The notes below the pieces were generated by a model that was not told the origin of the DNA, made no database searches, and saw only the letters and a program-made list of their open reading frames with translations. The position numbers were made by a program, and so were the translations under genes. A DNA stretch of 64,000 nucleotides. Origin: Boletus sp. NGJ (taxonomy: Eukaryota; Basidiomycota; Agaricomycetes; Boletales; Boletaceae). Below, piece by piece: positions 34,546 through 46,401 of this stretch (the first letter of the stretch is position 1; each line of letters starts with the position of its first letter). The stretch is taken from assembly GCA_019096195.1 (NCBI GenBank), contig JAGTXK010000075.1, positions 62,001 to 126,000 on the forward strand, written 5' to 3'.

Positions 34546-36166
34546 GAAACGAACAACTTGGGGGTTGAACTTTATATGAGGCAGCTCGAAGGAACGACTT
34601 TCCGGATCATTTTACACTTCGAAAATAAAACCGCCGTTCTGCTTTGCAGATTGAGTGGTTGTATGGGTCGACAAACGATGACGAAACCAGTGCAACGCCT
34701 GTAACACAACGTGCATTGCCTTGCTTGCAATTTGAGCAAGGTCTAATGATAAGAGACGTCGCGGCTATGGACAAGGGGTTTGCAAGCGCGACGTCGGAGC
34801 CTGAAAAGCGTCATCCGTGCCGATCGTCCCTCACTCGACGGATGCGGCGGGCCTCGCTTAACGATAATAGTAACGATAATACATCGGACAGTTACATGAA
34901 ATATAGTTTTTAGAATAATGTAATAATTTCAGGATAAAGCAATGGGAAAGCAGCCTCAGTCTCGACTCCTACCGTAATCCTGCTGCACGGCGTATTGTCC
35001 TACGTCTTGAAAAGCCAACTGAAGCGACACCTAACCGTGACGACCTCTTCCACCTGAATCATGCGATTTGCATCAAGCCCTGAATCAAACCATAAAAGAA
35101 ATCTGAAACCCAAAGTGAAACTGTATCAGCACCAGTTACTACCCTGGGGCTCGCCGCCTACGTGGCAGAGATCCCAGCTGACAAGGTGGCTCCACACTGT
35201 CAAACTATTGACTGGTGCGGCGTTAAGGTCGCCGCATCCCTTGCCTTGACCCTCCCACCCCACGTAAAGTAGCAGAGGTCCCGGGTATTGTGTCTCAACG
35301 CTGTCAAACTGTAAACGAGTTGATGCGACGATAATACATGACGACGGAAGTGTCACATCGACTCGTTCACGGTTTGACAGTGTCCAGACTCATCCGGATC
35401 CCCGCCACGTAGGCTCCAGATCAATAACCGGGGGCAACGGACCCGGTTATTGATCCGAGCCCCTACCCGCTACGTGGCGGAGACCCCGGGTGTCTACACA
35501 CTTGCTTAAACTGTAAACGAGTTGATGTGACGTTGCGGTCGTCTTCTTTCGTCCTTGTCGTGCAAAAACCTTTTTTTACTCGATCTTATCGCTACACCTT
35601 TGAGCTCGAGAAAGGTGTCCCATGGAAATTTCGCGGCATCGTGGTTAGGCTGAGCGCGGCTTTGTTTGAGTAACCCGAAGCTGGGGGAAGGCTAGCAAAA
35701 GTCACACATTATCTACGATAATCATAGACTCACCGCGGCACGCCGACTCGCACGAATCAAATGGAGCAGGTTACCAAAGCAATCGTGGATCATGGTATGA
35801 GTCTAAGGAGTAAGCAAGTAGATACTTGAGGCCTCATACTCATAGGGTGGGCCGTGGGCATTAAACATTAGTCTTGTTCCAGCGTAGGGATTTATGTAGA
35901 ACGGCGTCTTCAATATACGTCATCGAGAAGTGGTGAAGAACAGAACCAGGATGCACTTATCTTATCTTGCATTACCTCAGGGAACCATCCGTTAAACGCG
36001 CTGGCCTGGGAGGACTCAAAGTGTCCTGTCTCATACCTCCGAGTGGAGGTCAAAAAGTCTGCCGTTACAGGGACTATCGGCCGCTGCAACGCCACAACAG
36101 ACCTTCGATCCCGTATCTCCTAGAGATAGGCGGAATAGATTGATCAGCAGAATCGAATGCATTGTA
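34546..36166. other. Intergenic region without a gene, with dispersed short repeats
   Basis: No coding frame with a recognisable family. Between 35150 and 35535 several related short blocks (ACGTGGC-GAGA, TGTCAAACTGTAAACGAGTTGATG) appear in direct and inverted order, ending in the foldback at 35353-35531. Confidence 0.6.
35353..35531. repeat. MITE-like foldback of about 179 bp
   Basis: Outer ends GTCACATC and GATGTGAC are inverted. The arms pair over most of their length with mismatches (ACTCGTT-AC-GTTT against AAACTGTAAACGAGT; GCCACGTAG against CTACGTGGC). The centre is a perfect 14-bp hairpin, GATCAATAACCGGG (35419-35432) with its complement at 35442-35455 and a 9-nt loop. Part of an arm is repeated directly at 35301-35330. 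It could be a non-autonomous DNA element; no target duplication is evident. Confidence 0.6.
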
Positions 36167-37323
36167 CTACCACTTTGGTTTGCGAAGGTCGTTCTTTTTA
36201 TGAAGCGTCTTCTTCCCTTTTGCACCTCTCACACTTTGCAACTCATCAAACTTCTTCTTCGCATATCTCCGCGCTTCTGCATCGTCGACGAGTTCATCCA
36301 CCAAAGTCCGTTTCCGATGCGCACGTGGAAGATTGTCGGTGCTTGCGGTACCGAAAGGCGTGGTAGTCGGGAGGATCGTCCCAATCTGACAGGAAAGGAA
36401 GTCAGCCGAGCGCTCGCGATCGAGAGAGACGGACGAGAAATTCAAACACCTACCGCAAAGTGTCTTGGCAGGCCTTTGATGCCTTTGCCCTCGCCAGTGT
36501 CTTTCCGGTAGAATCGTTTGGGATCTAGCTGATTCCGAAGACGGAGTGCTTCAACTTCACGATGTAACCGGGGCAAGTCTGCCTCCGCTGGCGCTGGGAG
36601 ATCGAACCAGCCTGGCCCGGTCGTTTTGTTTTTCAACTAAATCCAAGAATTGAGAACAATCTCGGTTGGATGGTAGATATAACATACCGCCTTTCTCTGC
36701 TTCCTCGTCAGCTGTTTCCAATCTGCGTTGGGGTCTTCGGGTGGTGCCGGTACAGACGCTGAGGTGGCCGCAGCCTCTGCGTGTGTGACGTCTGGATCTC
36801 GCACCGAAGACGGTGCTTGGTGGCGAGCCTTGTCAAACTCAAAGTACGGCGGAGGAAGCACCCCAGGATCGAGAGGTGGCAGTGGACTACAGTCCAAGTC
36901 AGATGGAACGACAATCATGACCCCTCACACGTACTTTTCCTCCTGTCCATCACTAATCCTGATGATTTCTTCCTCTCCAAATCCATCCGTCTCTTTCTCT
37001 TCTTGCAACATTTTCACCCTCCTCGCCTCCTCGCGCGCATTCCGTCTCGCCTCGTCGAGCAACGATTGAAGGTATTCTGGCGTGACGTCCTTTTCTGTAT
37101 CAGAATTAGAGTCAGACGTGTTGTCTCCGGGTGTTGACGAATTCGAATCCGAATCCGAGTCAGAGTCCGATATGGAGTCTGACGAGCGAGCGTCGCTGTC
37201 TAGTTCGCGCGCAACAAAGTCTCCCCCGAGCGTCTCTACGGTTTTGTGTTTTCCCTTGTCCAATACGGCGGTCGACATTCGTGCACGCGTGGATCGGTTG
37301 CTCTTCAAGTTTTTGACAAGCAT
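36167..37323 (-). CDS. FCF2: rRNA-processing protein Fcf2 (small-subunit processome)
   Basis: Nucleolar factor for early pre-rRNA cleavage in 18S rRNA maturation. Four exons (36935-37323, 36688-36886, 36454-36636, 36167-36385) give 329 residues. The N-terminal half is acidic and Ser/Asp-rich (DSDSDSDSNSS) with a following coiled region rich in Glu/Arg. The C-terminal Fcf2 domain is clear: TGPGWFDLPAP, LRLRNQLDPKRFYRKD, LPRHFA-IGTI (across the third intron), KRTLVDELVDD, RRYAKKKFDELQ. The second ATG at 37278 (MSTAVLDKGKH) is a likelier start than 37323, since the divergent UTP3 gene begins only 30 bp from the latter. Its neighbour works in the same particle. Confidence 0.92.
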
Positions 37324-37353
37324 TTACGTAATCGGAGGATTAGTCTCTTCTCC
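37279..37353. promoter_or_regulatory. Shared 5' region of FCF2 and UTP3
   Basis: Only 30-75 bp separate the divergent start codons, so the two genes must share control sequences and their leaders probably overlap or start very close to the ATG. No TATA box is seen. Confidence 0.55.
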
Positions 37354-39730
37354 ATGCCTCGCCGACGCCCCTCCCAAAAAGCAAAGTCGCATTCCAAGCC
37401 CCGTCCGGTCGACAGAAAAGACAGCCAACTCAAGCGATGGGGCACGCTCGCCGACATCGAACTAGACGAGGAGGATCAGTGTACGTTGCTCGTATTCGCT
37501 TGTCGCGAGACTGCCTTTTTCGTTTTCTGTTACTGAAATAAGAATACATACAACCATCGCGTCTGACGCTTTCGTTTTGAATGTGTGGTAGTTCATGCGT
37601 CGAGGGATAAGATTCTGCTTGATGAAGGGGACGAGGTGGACGAGGATGGAGACGAGGAGGAGGTGTTTGCGTTGCAAGGTGTCTCATCCGACTCGGACGA
37701 CGACGACGAAGCCGACCCATATGAAGCGGCGGACGACGATGCCGGGAGTGATGGCATGCAAGTCGACTCTGACGCCGACTCCGAACTCACTCTGCCCGAG
37801 TCCAAGTCCAAGCACAAGCCCTCCAAAGCCGTACGCGACACCAAGAAATCATCCTCACAAACGAATGCATCCGACTCCGAGGAGGAGGGAACATGGGGAC
37901 GCAGCAAGGGCGCATATTATTCCTCCAATGCTGCAGAACTCGACTCGGAGGACGAGGAAGCCAACGAGCTCGAGGAGCAGGAAGCACTCAGGTTGCAGGC
38001 CAAGACGCGTGAGGCTGTGTGTGACGAAGATTTCGGGCTTGGAGATGTCGTGGAGGGCGACATCGAGCCGCCCGAGGCAATGTATACTCGTTGTCTTGCC
38101 ATACATACAGCCGCTAAGCACAGACATTCAGGGAACAAGAAGAGTCTCCGAATCCACCTCTGACAAAGGTCCCGCAAGACAAACTGTCTATCCTACGCAG
38201 TCTCGAAAAGGAATGCCCCGAAACACTCGCACTCGCGAGAGACTGGGAAGACACAACCTACAGCCTTGTCGAGACAAAAGCCCGGATCGAGGCGTAAGTT
38301 CTCCCTTTCTCTCTCTCACCCCCACGCCACCCTAATCATCTTTTTCCAGCCTAAAGGACGCCGAATCAGATGCCCTGGAACTCGGTCTGCAGCACATGTA
38401 CTACCGTGCGTGCCTCACGTCTTCACGGCTACTAACTTTTGTCATGTTCTCACCTGTGTCCGAGTAGAAGCGTTGCTTACTTACGCCACGACGCTTGCCT
38501 TTTACCTCCATCTACGTGCCACGGATAAATACACGGCCCGTCCTGAACTTCTCCGTCGGCATCCAATCTTGAAACGTCTTCTCACGCTGAAAGAAGGTAT
38601 CAATACACTTGAGAGCCTTGGCGTCGGGAAAGACGTCTCGGATGATGTCGAAGACGAAGACGATGATTTGGCGGACGAAGACGAGGAAGACGGCGACCTC
38701 TGGTCGCTCATAAAGAAAAAAGGCCTCGAATCAGACGAACTCGCCGACCTCCTCGAAGACGCGGCCGTTTCGACCCCAAGTCCAAGTCCGCCGCCGCCCT
38801 CCTCCAAGAAACCCAACCCCACCAGAAAAGAACATGCCGAAAAAAATCCGAAGAATAAGAGACGAAAGACCCCCGCGGCCGTCCACAACTCCGATCAAGG
38901 CACGCAAGGTCTCGTGTTCGATCTCCTCGAGCCCGAATACACCCGCGCATCGCGGAAAAATAAAGTGGTGCCGCTCGTTGACACGGTCGCGGCTGCGGAT
39001 CCATATGGCGAAGTGACCACGCTTCAGAGCCACGATTTGGCTGACAAACGGGCTCGGAAGAAGTCACTTCGGTTTTACGTGGCTCACATCGAGTCGGCTT
39101 CCTCCCGCCGGACGAACGCACGTGCGAATGCTATTAGCGGGGACGATGACATTCCATACAGAGAGAGAAGGAAGGAGCGAGAAGCTAGGCTGGAGAAGGC
39201 GAAGGAAAGAAAGAAAGAGAAGGGCCAATTCGGTGCGGGAGGGGACGACCTTGATGGTGACGATCCGGAAGTCAGCAGACGCAAGAGAAAACGAGGGATG
39301 GATGAGGAGGATGCGGAAGATGATTCAAGTGGCACAAATGGATATTACGACCTCGTGAAGCAGGCTACTGCCACAAAGAAGGCACGGAAAAAAGCAGAGT
39401 ATGAAGCTGCAATAGCACGGTGCGTTCTCGCGCGTCCCTCCATCAGCATGGGCAGAAATTCATTTAAAAAACCCTAGGCCCGAGCTGGAGCCGGAGAGTA
39501 CCTCGGGCCCACGCTCTGTCACACGCGCGATTCTCAAAAACAAGGGTCTCACACCACATCGTTCCAGGGCCGTCCGCAACCCTCGCGTGAAAAAGCGTCA
39601 AAAGTACGAACAGGCAAAGAAGAAACTGGCTTCGCAGAAATCTGTTTACAAGGGCGGTATCAAAGATGTCTCGAGATATAGCGGTGAACAATCGGGTATA
39701 TCCAAGGTAGTTAAGAGTGTCCGGTTGTGA
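37354..39730 (+). CDS. UTP3: Sas10/Utp3, U3 small-subunit processome protein
   Basis: Nucleolar protein of the U3 snoRNP-containing processome. Six exons (37354-37480, 37592-38081, 38132-38293, 38350-38405, 38468-39419, 39478-39730) give 679 residues. Seen in order: basic N-terminus; acidic region; the W-G-R-S-K-G-A-Y-Y box and EEQEALRLQAK with DFGL (typical of the family); Sas10/Utp3/C1D domain (LEKECPETLAL, YQALLTYATTLAFYLHLR, HPILKRLLTLKE); long acidic then basic linker; and the conserved Sas10 C-terminus (ILKNKGLTPHRS, RNPRVKKRQKYE, YSGEQSGI, KSVRL). Every intron restores the frame. Confidence 0.95.
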
Positions 39731-40093
39731 ACATGGCGCAAAGCAATAATGGACGGCAGTAAAGTCCAGAATACTATTGACATCTGGGTTTGAATGGAGT
39801 GAAAGATGATCCTGATAACAGTGTGAATCTACCATTTGATGGGAAAGCTGGTGACAACCGAGGACAACGATGACTCGAGAAAATAGCAATGTGCTAACCT
39901 TGATGGATGCAAAGCAAATGACGAGTCACAACAAATCGGAATCAAAATATCCAGCGAGAAAGGCAACAACCGGATAATTATATCATACGTTTTACACGGG
40001 CTCCGACGAACCCTCGGCGGTCGGGAATATGGTATCGATAACATAGAAACGACTTGGTTATGTGGACAAATACTGTACGCAAGGGGATTCCGG
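39731..40093. other. Intergenic, convergent 3' ends
   Basis: About 360 bp between the convergent UTP3 and the Zn2Cys6 gene; no coding signal seen. Confidence 0.6.
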
Positions 40094-43000
40094 TCAGATC
40101 GGAGGACTAGGGATGGCGCGGGAACTCAAACCGACCATAGAATCGTGGTGTGCATGATGGACGCCATTACCGTTGCCATTGGCTGGCGCATTCGCATTCG
40201 TGATATCTGCAGGGGTTGTGCGACGAGGGATAGTGTTGCTCATTTCATGGAATGAAGGGCCCTTTATCACTGTTTGCTCGTATTCGCGCCGGATCATCTG
40301 GGAGAGCTCTTTGGTCTCTTCGTACGCGTAACTGTATTGTTCGAGACCCTCGATGCAGTTCTGCACTTCAGGGCGACCGAGGCGGGCCAAAAAGAAGCCG
40401 GCCTGGATGATACTGACATGCATAACAGCAGGGTCCAATTTCTAGCGGACGGATCAATAAGAAAAAAAAAAAAAGGGCCACTGGTTCGTACCAAATATCC
40501 ATTTGAAGTCAGCACTCCTGCCAGTGCAGAAACTCGCAACGAAGCATTTAGAGCTTCTTCAAACACTTTGCGCTTGACGGTCTCCACCTGATTCATGCCA
40601 CTGGGCGAAAGGGAGTCGTCACGAACACCAAATTCATCCATAGCACTGAATAAACCAATCCATATCACATGGTACTGCGCATCGCTTGCGCCTATGTCGT
40701 AGACCCTGTCAGCAAAAGCAGGCAAAAGGTTTCAAACAAATGCATACAGGCCGACACTGCAGATACAAAATCCCAATTGGTGGCGAGATTGGGTGGAACT
40801 CCGACTTTGGACAAATGAGCGTCTCTCCATTTGCTGAGCTCAGATGAGTAATGAATGGCGGCTTCGACGGGTATTCCCTCTGAGTCTGTCGTCGGGCGCC
40901 AGAGGAGACGCGCCATTTGACGTGATATTCGGGCAAGAGCATGTGCGGCGCTGTAATAGCCCTGGTAGAGAGTCAGGCAACAACGCGTCATCAAAAGGTG
41001 GATGACCAACCAAAAACTGGAATGAACTGAGTAAAAATCAACTCGAGTAAGTATGTCAGACTCACTTCGAGTTGTTCGCGAGGGGAGGGCTTCTCAGGGT
41101 CGACATTTTCCTGAGGACCCGGTTCCGCAGTGTAAAAGTCAATATCATAGTCATCATCATCACTGCGCGTCAACGGTAATTACGTGTCCGCAGACAGATC
41201 AGTGGGGAGATGGAAAAGACAAAAGAGGAAAGCATCACTCACAGCATGGGTTTGCGGCGGTAATAAAATGAGGAAAATGCGTCCGCTAGACAAGCCATCC
41301 ACCAGGCAAAGATCATGGTGCCGCGGGTCTCGGGGTCTTTGATATCTGCCATGACTGATTTGTGGTTGATCTGTAAAGAGGTTGATTGAGTTCGCTAACA
41401 TTGGAGAGCTGCCTGTGGTATATGAGAGCCGACCTGAAGGCCCAATAAATTGCGGATACCACTGTTGAGCCAAAACCCATGGAACCCTGGGACATTCAAA
41501 GTCAGTCAAGGGATGTGACATAAAAAAGGGCAAGTGATTGCTAACCATTTTCTGTATTCGGGTTTTCTGACGGAAGAGACGGTCATTGGGTGCGACAAGC
41601 GAGGATCGATTTGAAGACACTCACGACATTGCATTGTTTCGATCAATAGCGCGATCACGACGTGATCCTTGTGTGGGATACGGTGAACTTTGGTTGCCTC
41701 GGCAATTTCGCGACATCGATCAATAAGAGTTCTCGCAAGAAGACTCTGCCCTGCATTCTTTTGACGGTCGGCAACAAGAAGAGGATGTTCCGAGAACTTT
41801 GCGCCCCATGCGATCACCGTCGCGATAAGCGCGGGGTGGATGGGTTCTTCTTGCCTGCTGCTTATGGCCGGACGCTGACCGGTAGCTTGCAGATTAAGCC
41901 GGGCACGGAACTGGAGGGGATTAAGGAGAGGAAGGCGTGTATGGACGATCTGGAAATAGACCTCGACTAGGTCCAGGGCGAATCTGCATTAAAAAAAAGT
42001 GTGGGGAGCGCGATGTCAATACGAAACTATTGAAATTGATGGATAAGGTAAACGAGGAAAAAAAAAAAAAAGGGAGCCCTGAAATGGTAGACGACGACAG
42101 ACTGAAGCGACGGTCAGATCCGGGCCGAGAAAGGAAGCACGATAAAATGACGTACCCATCGCGATGATTTCGAAGATTTACGTAATAAGGTGGAAGAGGG
42201 GACGTACTCTGTTCTGAAGGCTTCTTCTTCGAGTTTGGATGCCATCTCGCCCCAGGCAAAATAAGCCGGCGCGCGCGGTTTGAATGGACCAAATGCGAAG
42301 ATGGACTCGCTGCGGGTGGAATGAATGGAGATCCATGAATGCGCGATCGATCATCGTACCTAGGCCCAGATTCGGGGGGGGCGAATAAATGGTAGAGTAG
42401 ATTGGGTGTGGACTGGAAGGGGGCGTTTGGATAACCGCCGAGCTTGGAGTTCCATGGTGCGCCGTATGCTGATTTGTGCCAGGGAGGGCTACCGCTTTCG
42501 CCTGTGGGAGAGTGACTATTGCGGAACTTGTTCAGGGTTGAAGGAGCAAGACGATGCGCATCGAGGAGCCTACCCAGAAGATACAGGAGATGAGCTAGCG
42601 AGCACAGAGGTGCACGTCAGCACGGGTACGAAGAGTACATCCGCAGCCAAAGATCGATGGAGAGGGGAAGCGAACACGAACCTAGAGCTGGTGGAGATGC
42701 CTCTGGGTCTGCGGACGGCTGCGTTGCGCTTCTTCTCGCTGGTTGCCTGCTGGACATAATGGCTGCGGGAAAGAAATGAGCGGGGGAAATCAAAGCGGGG
42801 CGCGAAGTGGCACCAACGTGCAGGGGTAATTTTTTGATTGGCAATGCTAGAGGGAGATGACATGGGGGACATGGGGGACATGGGGGATTGGACGGACCTG
42901 GCACTGGAAATGAAAGGGGTGAGAGTGAGGAGAAGGAGAAAGAGGCACGGAGACGAACCTTTTCCTGGCCAGGGAGACGGTTGCACTTGACCTTGCGGGA

Positions 43001-43239
43001 TCTGGGGCGGGGGTGAGGTGGGACGAGGTGATGGATGGGGAGACGGACCTGCACGCATCGCAGGCGGTGTTCTGTTTGCGGGGTGGAGGGAGGGTCTTTG
43101 CAAGCTCATGGATCTGGTTCTGGACGAGCTGAGTAGGGAGGACGAGACCTACGGGAGGAGTGAGCGGGGATGGATGGGGTGGGCCGGGGGGAAGCAGACC
43201 TGGCTGGGAGAATGAATGTGAGGGGTCGCCGTTTTGCAT
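40094..43239 (-). CDS. Zn2Cys6 transcription factor with fungal-specific MHR domain
   Basis: Nuclear DNA-binding regulator; target genes unknown. The start ATG at 43239 gives MQNGDPSHSFSQPG. The zinc cluster is C-DA-C-RSRKVK-C-NRLPGQEK-C-QH-C-QSKNYP-C, spelled over exons 43049-43239, 42959-43001, 42898-42903 (six bases, Cys-Gln) and 42818-42846, continuing HYVQQATSEKKR from 42762. After a Ser/Pro-rich linker comes the fungal-specific domain: FALDLVEVYFQIVHTRLPLL, ALIATVIAWGAKFSEHP, DPETRGTMIFAWWMACLADAFSS-type (about 41,300), WRDAHLSK, and a C-terminal QYHVIWIGLFSAMDEFG to HVSIIQAGFFLARLGRPEV. Roughly a dozen exons; the middle ones (42,200-42,700) are uncertain. Confidence 0.85.
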
Positions 43240-43500
43240 GATAAGGGAGAGAGAGGCAGAAATTATTAAGGTGGAAAATATCGTCGTGCGGTTGGTACTT
43301 ATAATAAACCTGGGGCCATAATCCAGGGGGCAACTGAAGTACTTGGCCAAGTACTTATCGTGCTATTCCCTTTTCGGGAAGTCACACCTCCATTTCCACT
43401 CATCGGAGTTTCGATTCGGGCGCGGTCCCTCGGCACCGCACATTTTCGCATCACCGACGCCGCCACAGCACCGCCACACCTCCAAAACTTGCCTCTCAAC

Positions 43501-44006
43501 ATGGTCAAGGTCGAGATCGTCGACGAGCACAACTCCCCCTACGCATCCTCCGCCCCCTCCCGCACCAACTCATCCGACTCCATCTCCTCCATCGCCTCAG
43601 ACGTCTCCGTCCCAGACGAGTCCCTCTACGACCGCCTCTCCGCCCTCGTCGACATCGTCCCACCCAGCACCAGACAGTCCATCTCCTCGTCGCTCCTCAG
43701 AACCACCTCCTTCATCAAGAAAACGGCAAGGGTCGTCGGAAACGTCGTCTGGATAGTCACCACCTCCGCCCTCCTCGTCGGTCTCCCCCTCGCCCTCTCC
43801 CTCGAAGACGAGGCAAAAATCGTCCAGCAGGAGCAGGAAATGCTCGCCCAGCAACAGGGCGCTCAGCAGGTGCCCTTTTTTTTTTTTTTTTTTTTCTTCT
43901 TCTCTTCTGGTCCACCCCAGTCCTTCTCAACCCTTTCTTCCCTCAGATGCTCCCACCCGGGTCGTCACAACCTGCACCAAAAGCCGTCGTGCCTCCCGGC
44001 TTTTAA
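43501..44006 (+). CDS. TOM22: Mitochondrial import receptor subunit Tom22
   Basis: Central receptor of the outer-membrane TOM complex. Two exons (43501-43869, 43947-44006) give 142 residues. An acidic Ser-rich cytosolic N-terminus comes first (residues 1-45), then DESLYDRLSALVDIVPPSTR, a short basic segment (KKTARVV), a single membrane helix (NVVWIVTTSALLVGLPLAL, ~81-100), and a Gln-rich intermembrane-space tail (EDEAKIVQQEQEMLAQQQGAQ). This order and the TSALLVGLPLAL stretch are diagnostic. The intron contains a run of ~22 T. It is divergent from the transcription factor with 261 bp between starts. Confidence 0.95.
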
Positions 44007-44451
44007 CCAAAAACTATGACTCGTCCATGGCCCGCTTGACACCTCATTCTCAGTCATACGCCTTCTAGTACTTCTTCCGCTCCGCACTTTCCCGTGCTAC
44101 TCACCGTGTCCGCTCACATACGGCTCCCACTTGGCAAATCATTGCACACATGCATGTCTTATCTGATCATTCCTAATATATGTTTGCCCCTCCTCCCGTG
44201 GTTTCGTAAGAAAAAAATGCCAGCGGCATTTGAACGTCCCAACCCCAGCCGTTCTTTCAACACCATGTGACTCATCCCTTGTCACCGAACCTTGCTCCTC
44301 CTGGCAACGCCCTCTAATGAATTCGCTTTTTAGTCAAAGTCTATTCGTGTGCTCTATCATGTCACGCTCAAAGATGTCTCTGCGATGTGACACGATCTAC
44401 ACGTTGCCGAGCATCGGATATGAACGCCCTAACTTAGCCTCGACGGGAAAA
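44007..44451. other. Intergenic, convergent 3' ends
   Basis: Between the convergent TOM22 and NDUFA9 genes. No supported gene; the open frames here are short and without a family. Confidence 0.6.
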
Positions 44452-45954
44452 CTACCGGGCGTTGGAAGTTGTCTCTGTATCCGTGATATCCCTGATCAGC
44501 CGACGACAGCGACACGTCTCGCACTGTGCATACGTACGCGGATCGATACCTTCGAAGGTAGGTGATCGCATGGTTCTCAATTTCGTCTGGAACCACCCCG
44601 ACCGCTTCCCAGTCTCCCGCAACGGCCACGTCATCCATACATCGCCTCTCCACCTCATCTGGGCAGATAAGCGGCCACCAAACCGACTGTGCTGCCTTGG
44701 CAACAGCGAGCGCGACTCGCTTAGGAATAACTGGCGCCTGAGAAGGTGGGTTGTATGTCACAGACGACACCAAGTCCAAAAGATATTCCAATGATAACGT
44801 CCTTGGACCAGGAAGGGAAATCGTCCTAGGCAGTTGCGGGATACCCATCAGATTAGCCAGAGCTTGCGCGACGTCCATGACCTACACATAACACCCAAAC
44901 CATCAAATTCGAAACATAAACACGAAACCGAACAACGACACTTACGTGTACAGGTCTTGTTTTGGTTTCTCCATAGTTTAGCTTCCACCAGATGGGCCAA
45001 ACTGCGGGTCGATGATCGCGTCAGCCCGGCGTAGCATGCCGAGTATATTCGGCTCGAAGCTTACTAGCCATGTTGTTCAGCAGCTTGTCTTCGTAGCCAA
45101 ACATTGCTGCCGGTCGAATGATAGTCGCACTAGGGAAGGCGCTCTTGACCCGTTCCTCGCCCTCAAACTTGGTGCGGTAAAAGGCAGATGTGGAGTCGGG
45201 CGAGGCATTCAAGTGGGAAACATGCACGAAGCGCTCCACTCCAGTCCTCGCAGCGACCTTCGCGATCCTCTCCGCACCAGTGACGTGGACGTCGGCATAC
45301 TTGAAGTTTCTAAATCAAAAGAAGAAAAAGAAAAGATCAATGTACGTCTCATGGAGCAGGGTCGAAAGAACTCGTTACTTGGTCTCATAATCACGCCCGA
45401 CGAGGTTGTAAACAATATCGGAATGTCTTAGGCACTCAGCTATTTGTTCTTCATTCCGTATATCCCATTCCTAATACGTGTTGGATGAAATCAATCAGAC
45501 AAATTACGACTCTTCTGTTAGGGAAGTGTATTACCATGGGGACAATCTGACCTAAATCGCCCATAGGCTTGAGGTGTCTTTTTTCGTCTTCCTCTCGGTA
45601 CGGAACGATGACCTGAGTGCCCATTCGAGCTGTGTGGTCACGTTTGCGAGTCAGCCCGGAGCAGCCAGCAGAATAGTCCATGCGCACGCACCGAGTTTAG
45701 AGACAAGGTATCGGCCGAGGAAGCCAGTGCATCCAAAGACAGTGACGACGTGACCGCTGACGGCGCTATATCCTGGCACGCCAGACGAGACGACCACTTT
45801 CCGGCCAGGCAGCGTGACTACGTCGTGCAACGCACGCTAAACCCATGCGCGACCGTAAGCAAAATAGACAGAAGAGGGGGCGAAACGTGGACGGTACCTT
45901 GCGCTGCACGACGAGCGCACGCTGAGCGCGCAAGAGGTGAGACTTGGAGAACAT
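44452..45954 (-). CDS. NDUFA9: NADH:ubiquinone oxidoreductase 39/40-kDa subunit (NDUFA9 type)
   Basis: Accessory subunit of mitochondrial complex I with an atypical SDR fold that binds NADPH. Start at 45954 ([19 protein letters not shown], a presequence-like first exon 45898-45954); the next exon begins 45835. Motifs: [16 protein letters not shown] (nucleotide-binding glycines), [59 protein letters not shown], the [20 protein letters not shown] join across two introns, and [10 protein letters not shown]. The last intron (47 bp, GTACGT to GATCAG) gives the C-terminus [14 protein letters not shown], with a stop at 44452; without it the frame stops at 44429. Divergent from the DUF2462 gene with 113 bp between starts. 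Confidence 0.93.
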
Positions 45955-46067
45955 CGAGGACAACGACGGAGGTGGAGAACTGCCTCAAAGTTAATAGTTC
46001 CACCTTGCCGGAAAATACCGGAGCCAATGGGGTTGGCCATAACCCGATTTCGCCTTGATACCTCCAC

Positions 46068-46401
46068 ATGACTCAAGGCAATACCAAAGGTCTACAGGCT
46101 AAACCCTCGACCTCAAAGGCGAGACATGCTGCGAAAAAAGCAGCAGCAGCCACAAAGAAAGGGAGACGACATGAGCCACCCAAAAAAACAGGTTTGATTA
46201 AAGAAGCCAGCATGCGCAAGGTATCATTCTACGCCCATGCATTCCAACACGATGGATTCATTACACCAACCCACATTTCAGGCACTCAAAGCCAAGGTCA
46301 CTAAATCAATAGAACAACAGATGGTATCTGCGGCGTCTGCTGGCAAGCTGACGATCATGAAACACGCTGTCCCTGAGTCGTACGCCCACTGTCTCTGTTG
46401 A
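46068..46401 (+). CDS. UPF0390/DUF2462 small basic protein
   Basis: Two exons (46068-46220, 46282-46401), 90 residues. It matches the small basic UPF0390 family, found from fungi to animals: MTQGNTKGLQAK start, Lys/Ala-rich middle (KKAAAATKKGRR), the PPKKTGLIKEA core, then SIEQQMVSAASAGKLTIMKH. Its molecular role is not established; family members are small nuclear/nucleolar basic proteins. The intron of 61 bp falls between RK and ALKAKV. Confidence 0.85.

Noticed and set aside
37585-38335. Long overlapping open frames on both strands in UTP3
   Set aside because: Shadows of the acidic, repetitive coding exon; the UTP3 frame alone has conserved motifs and correct splicing.
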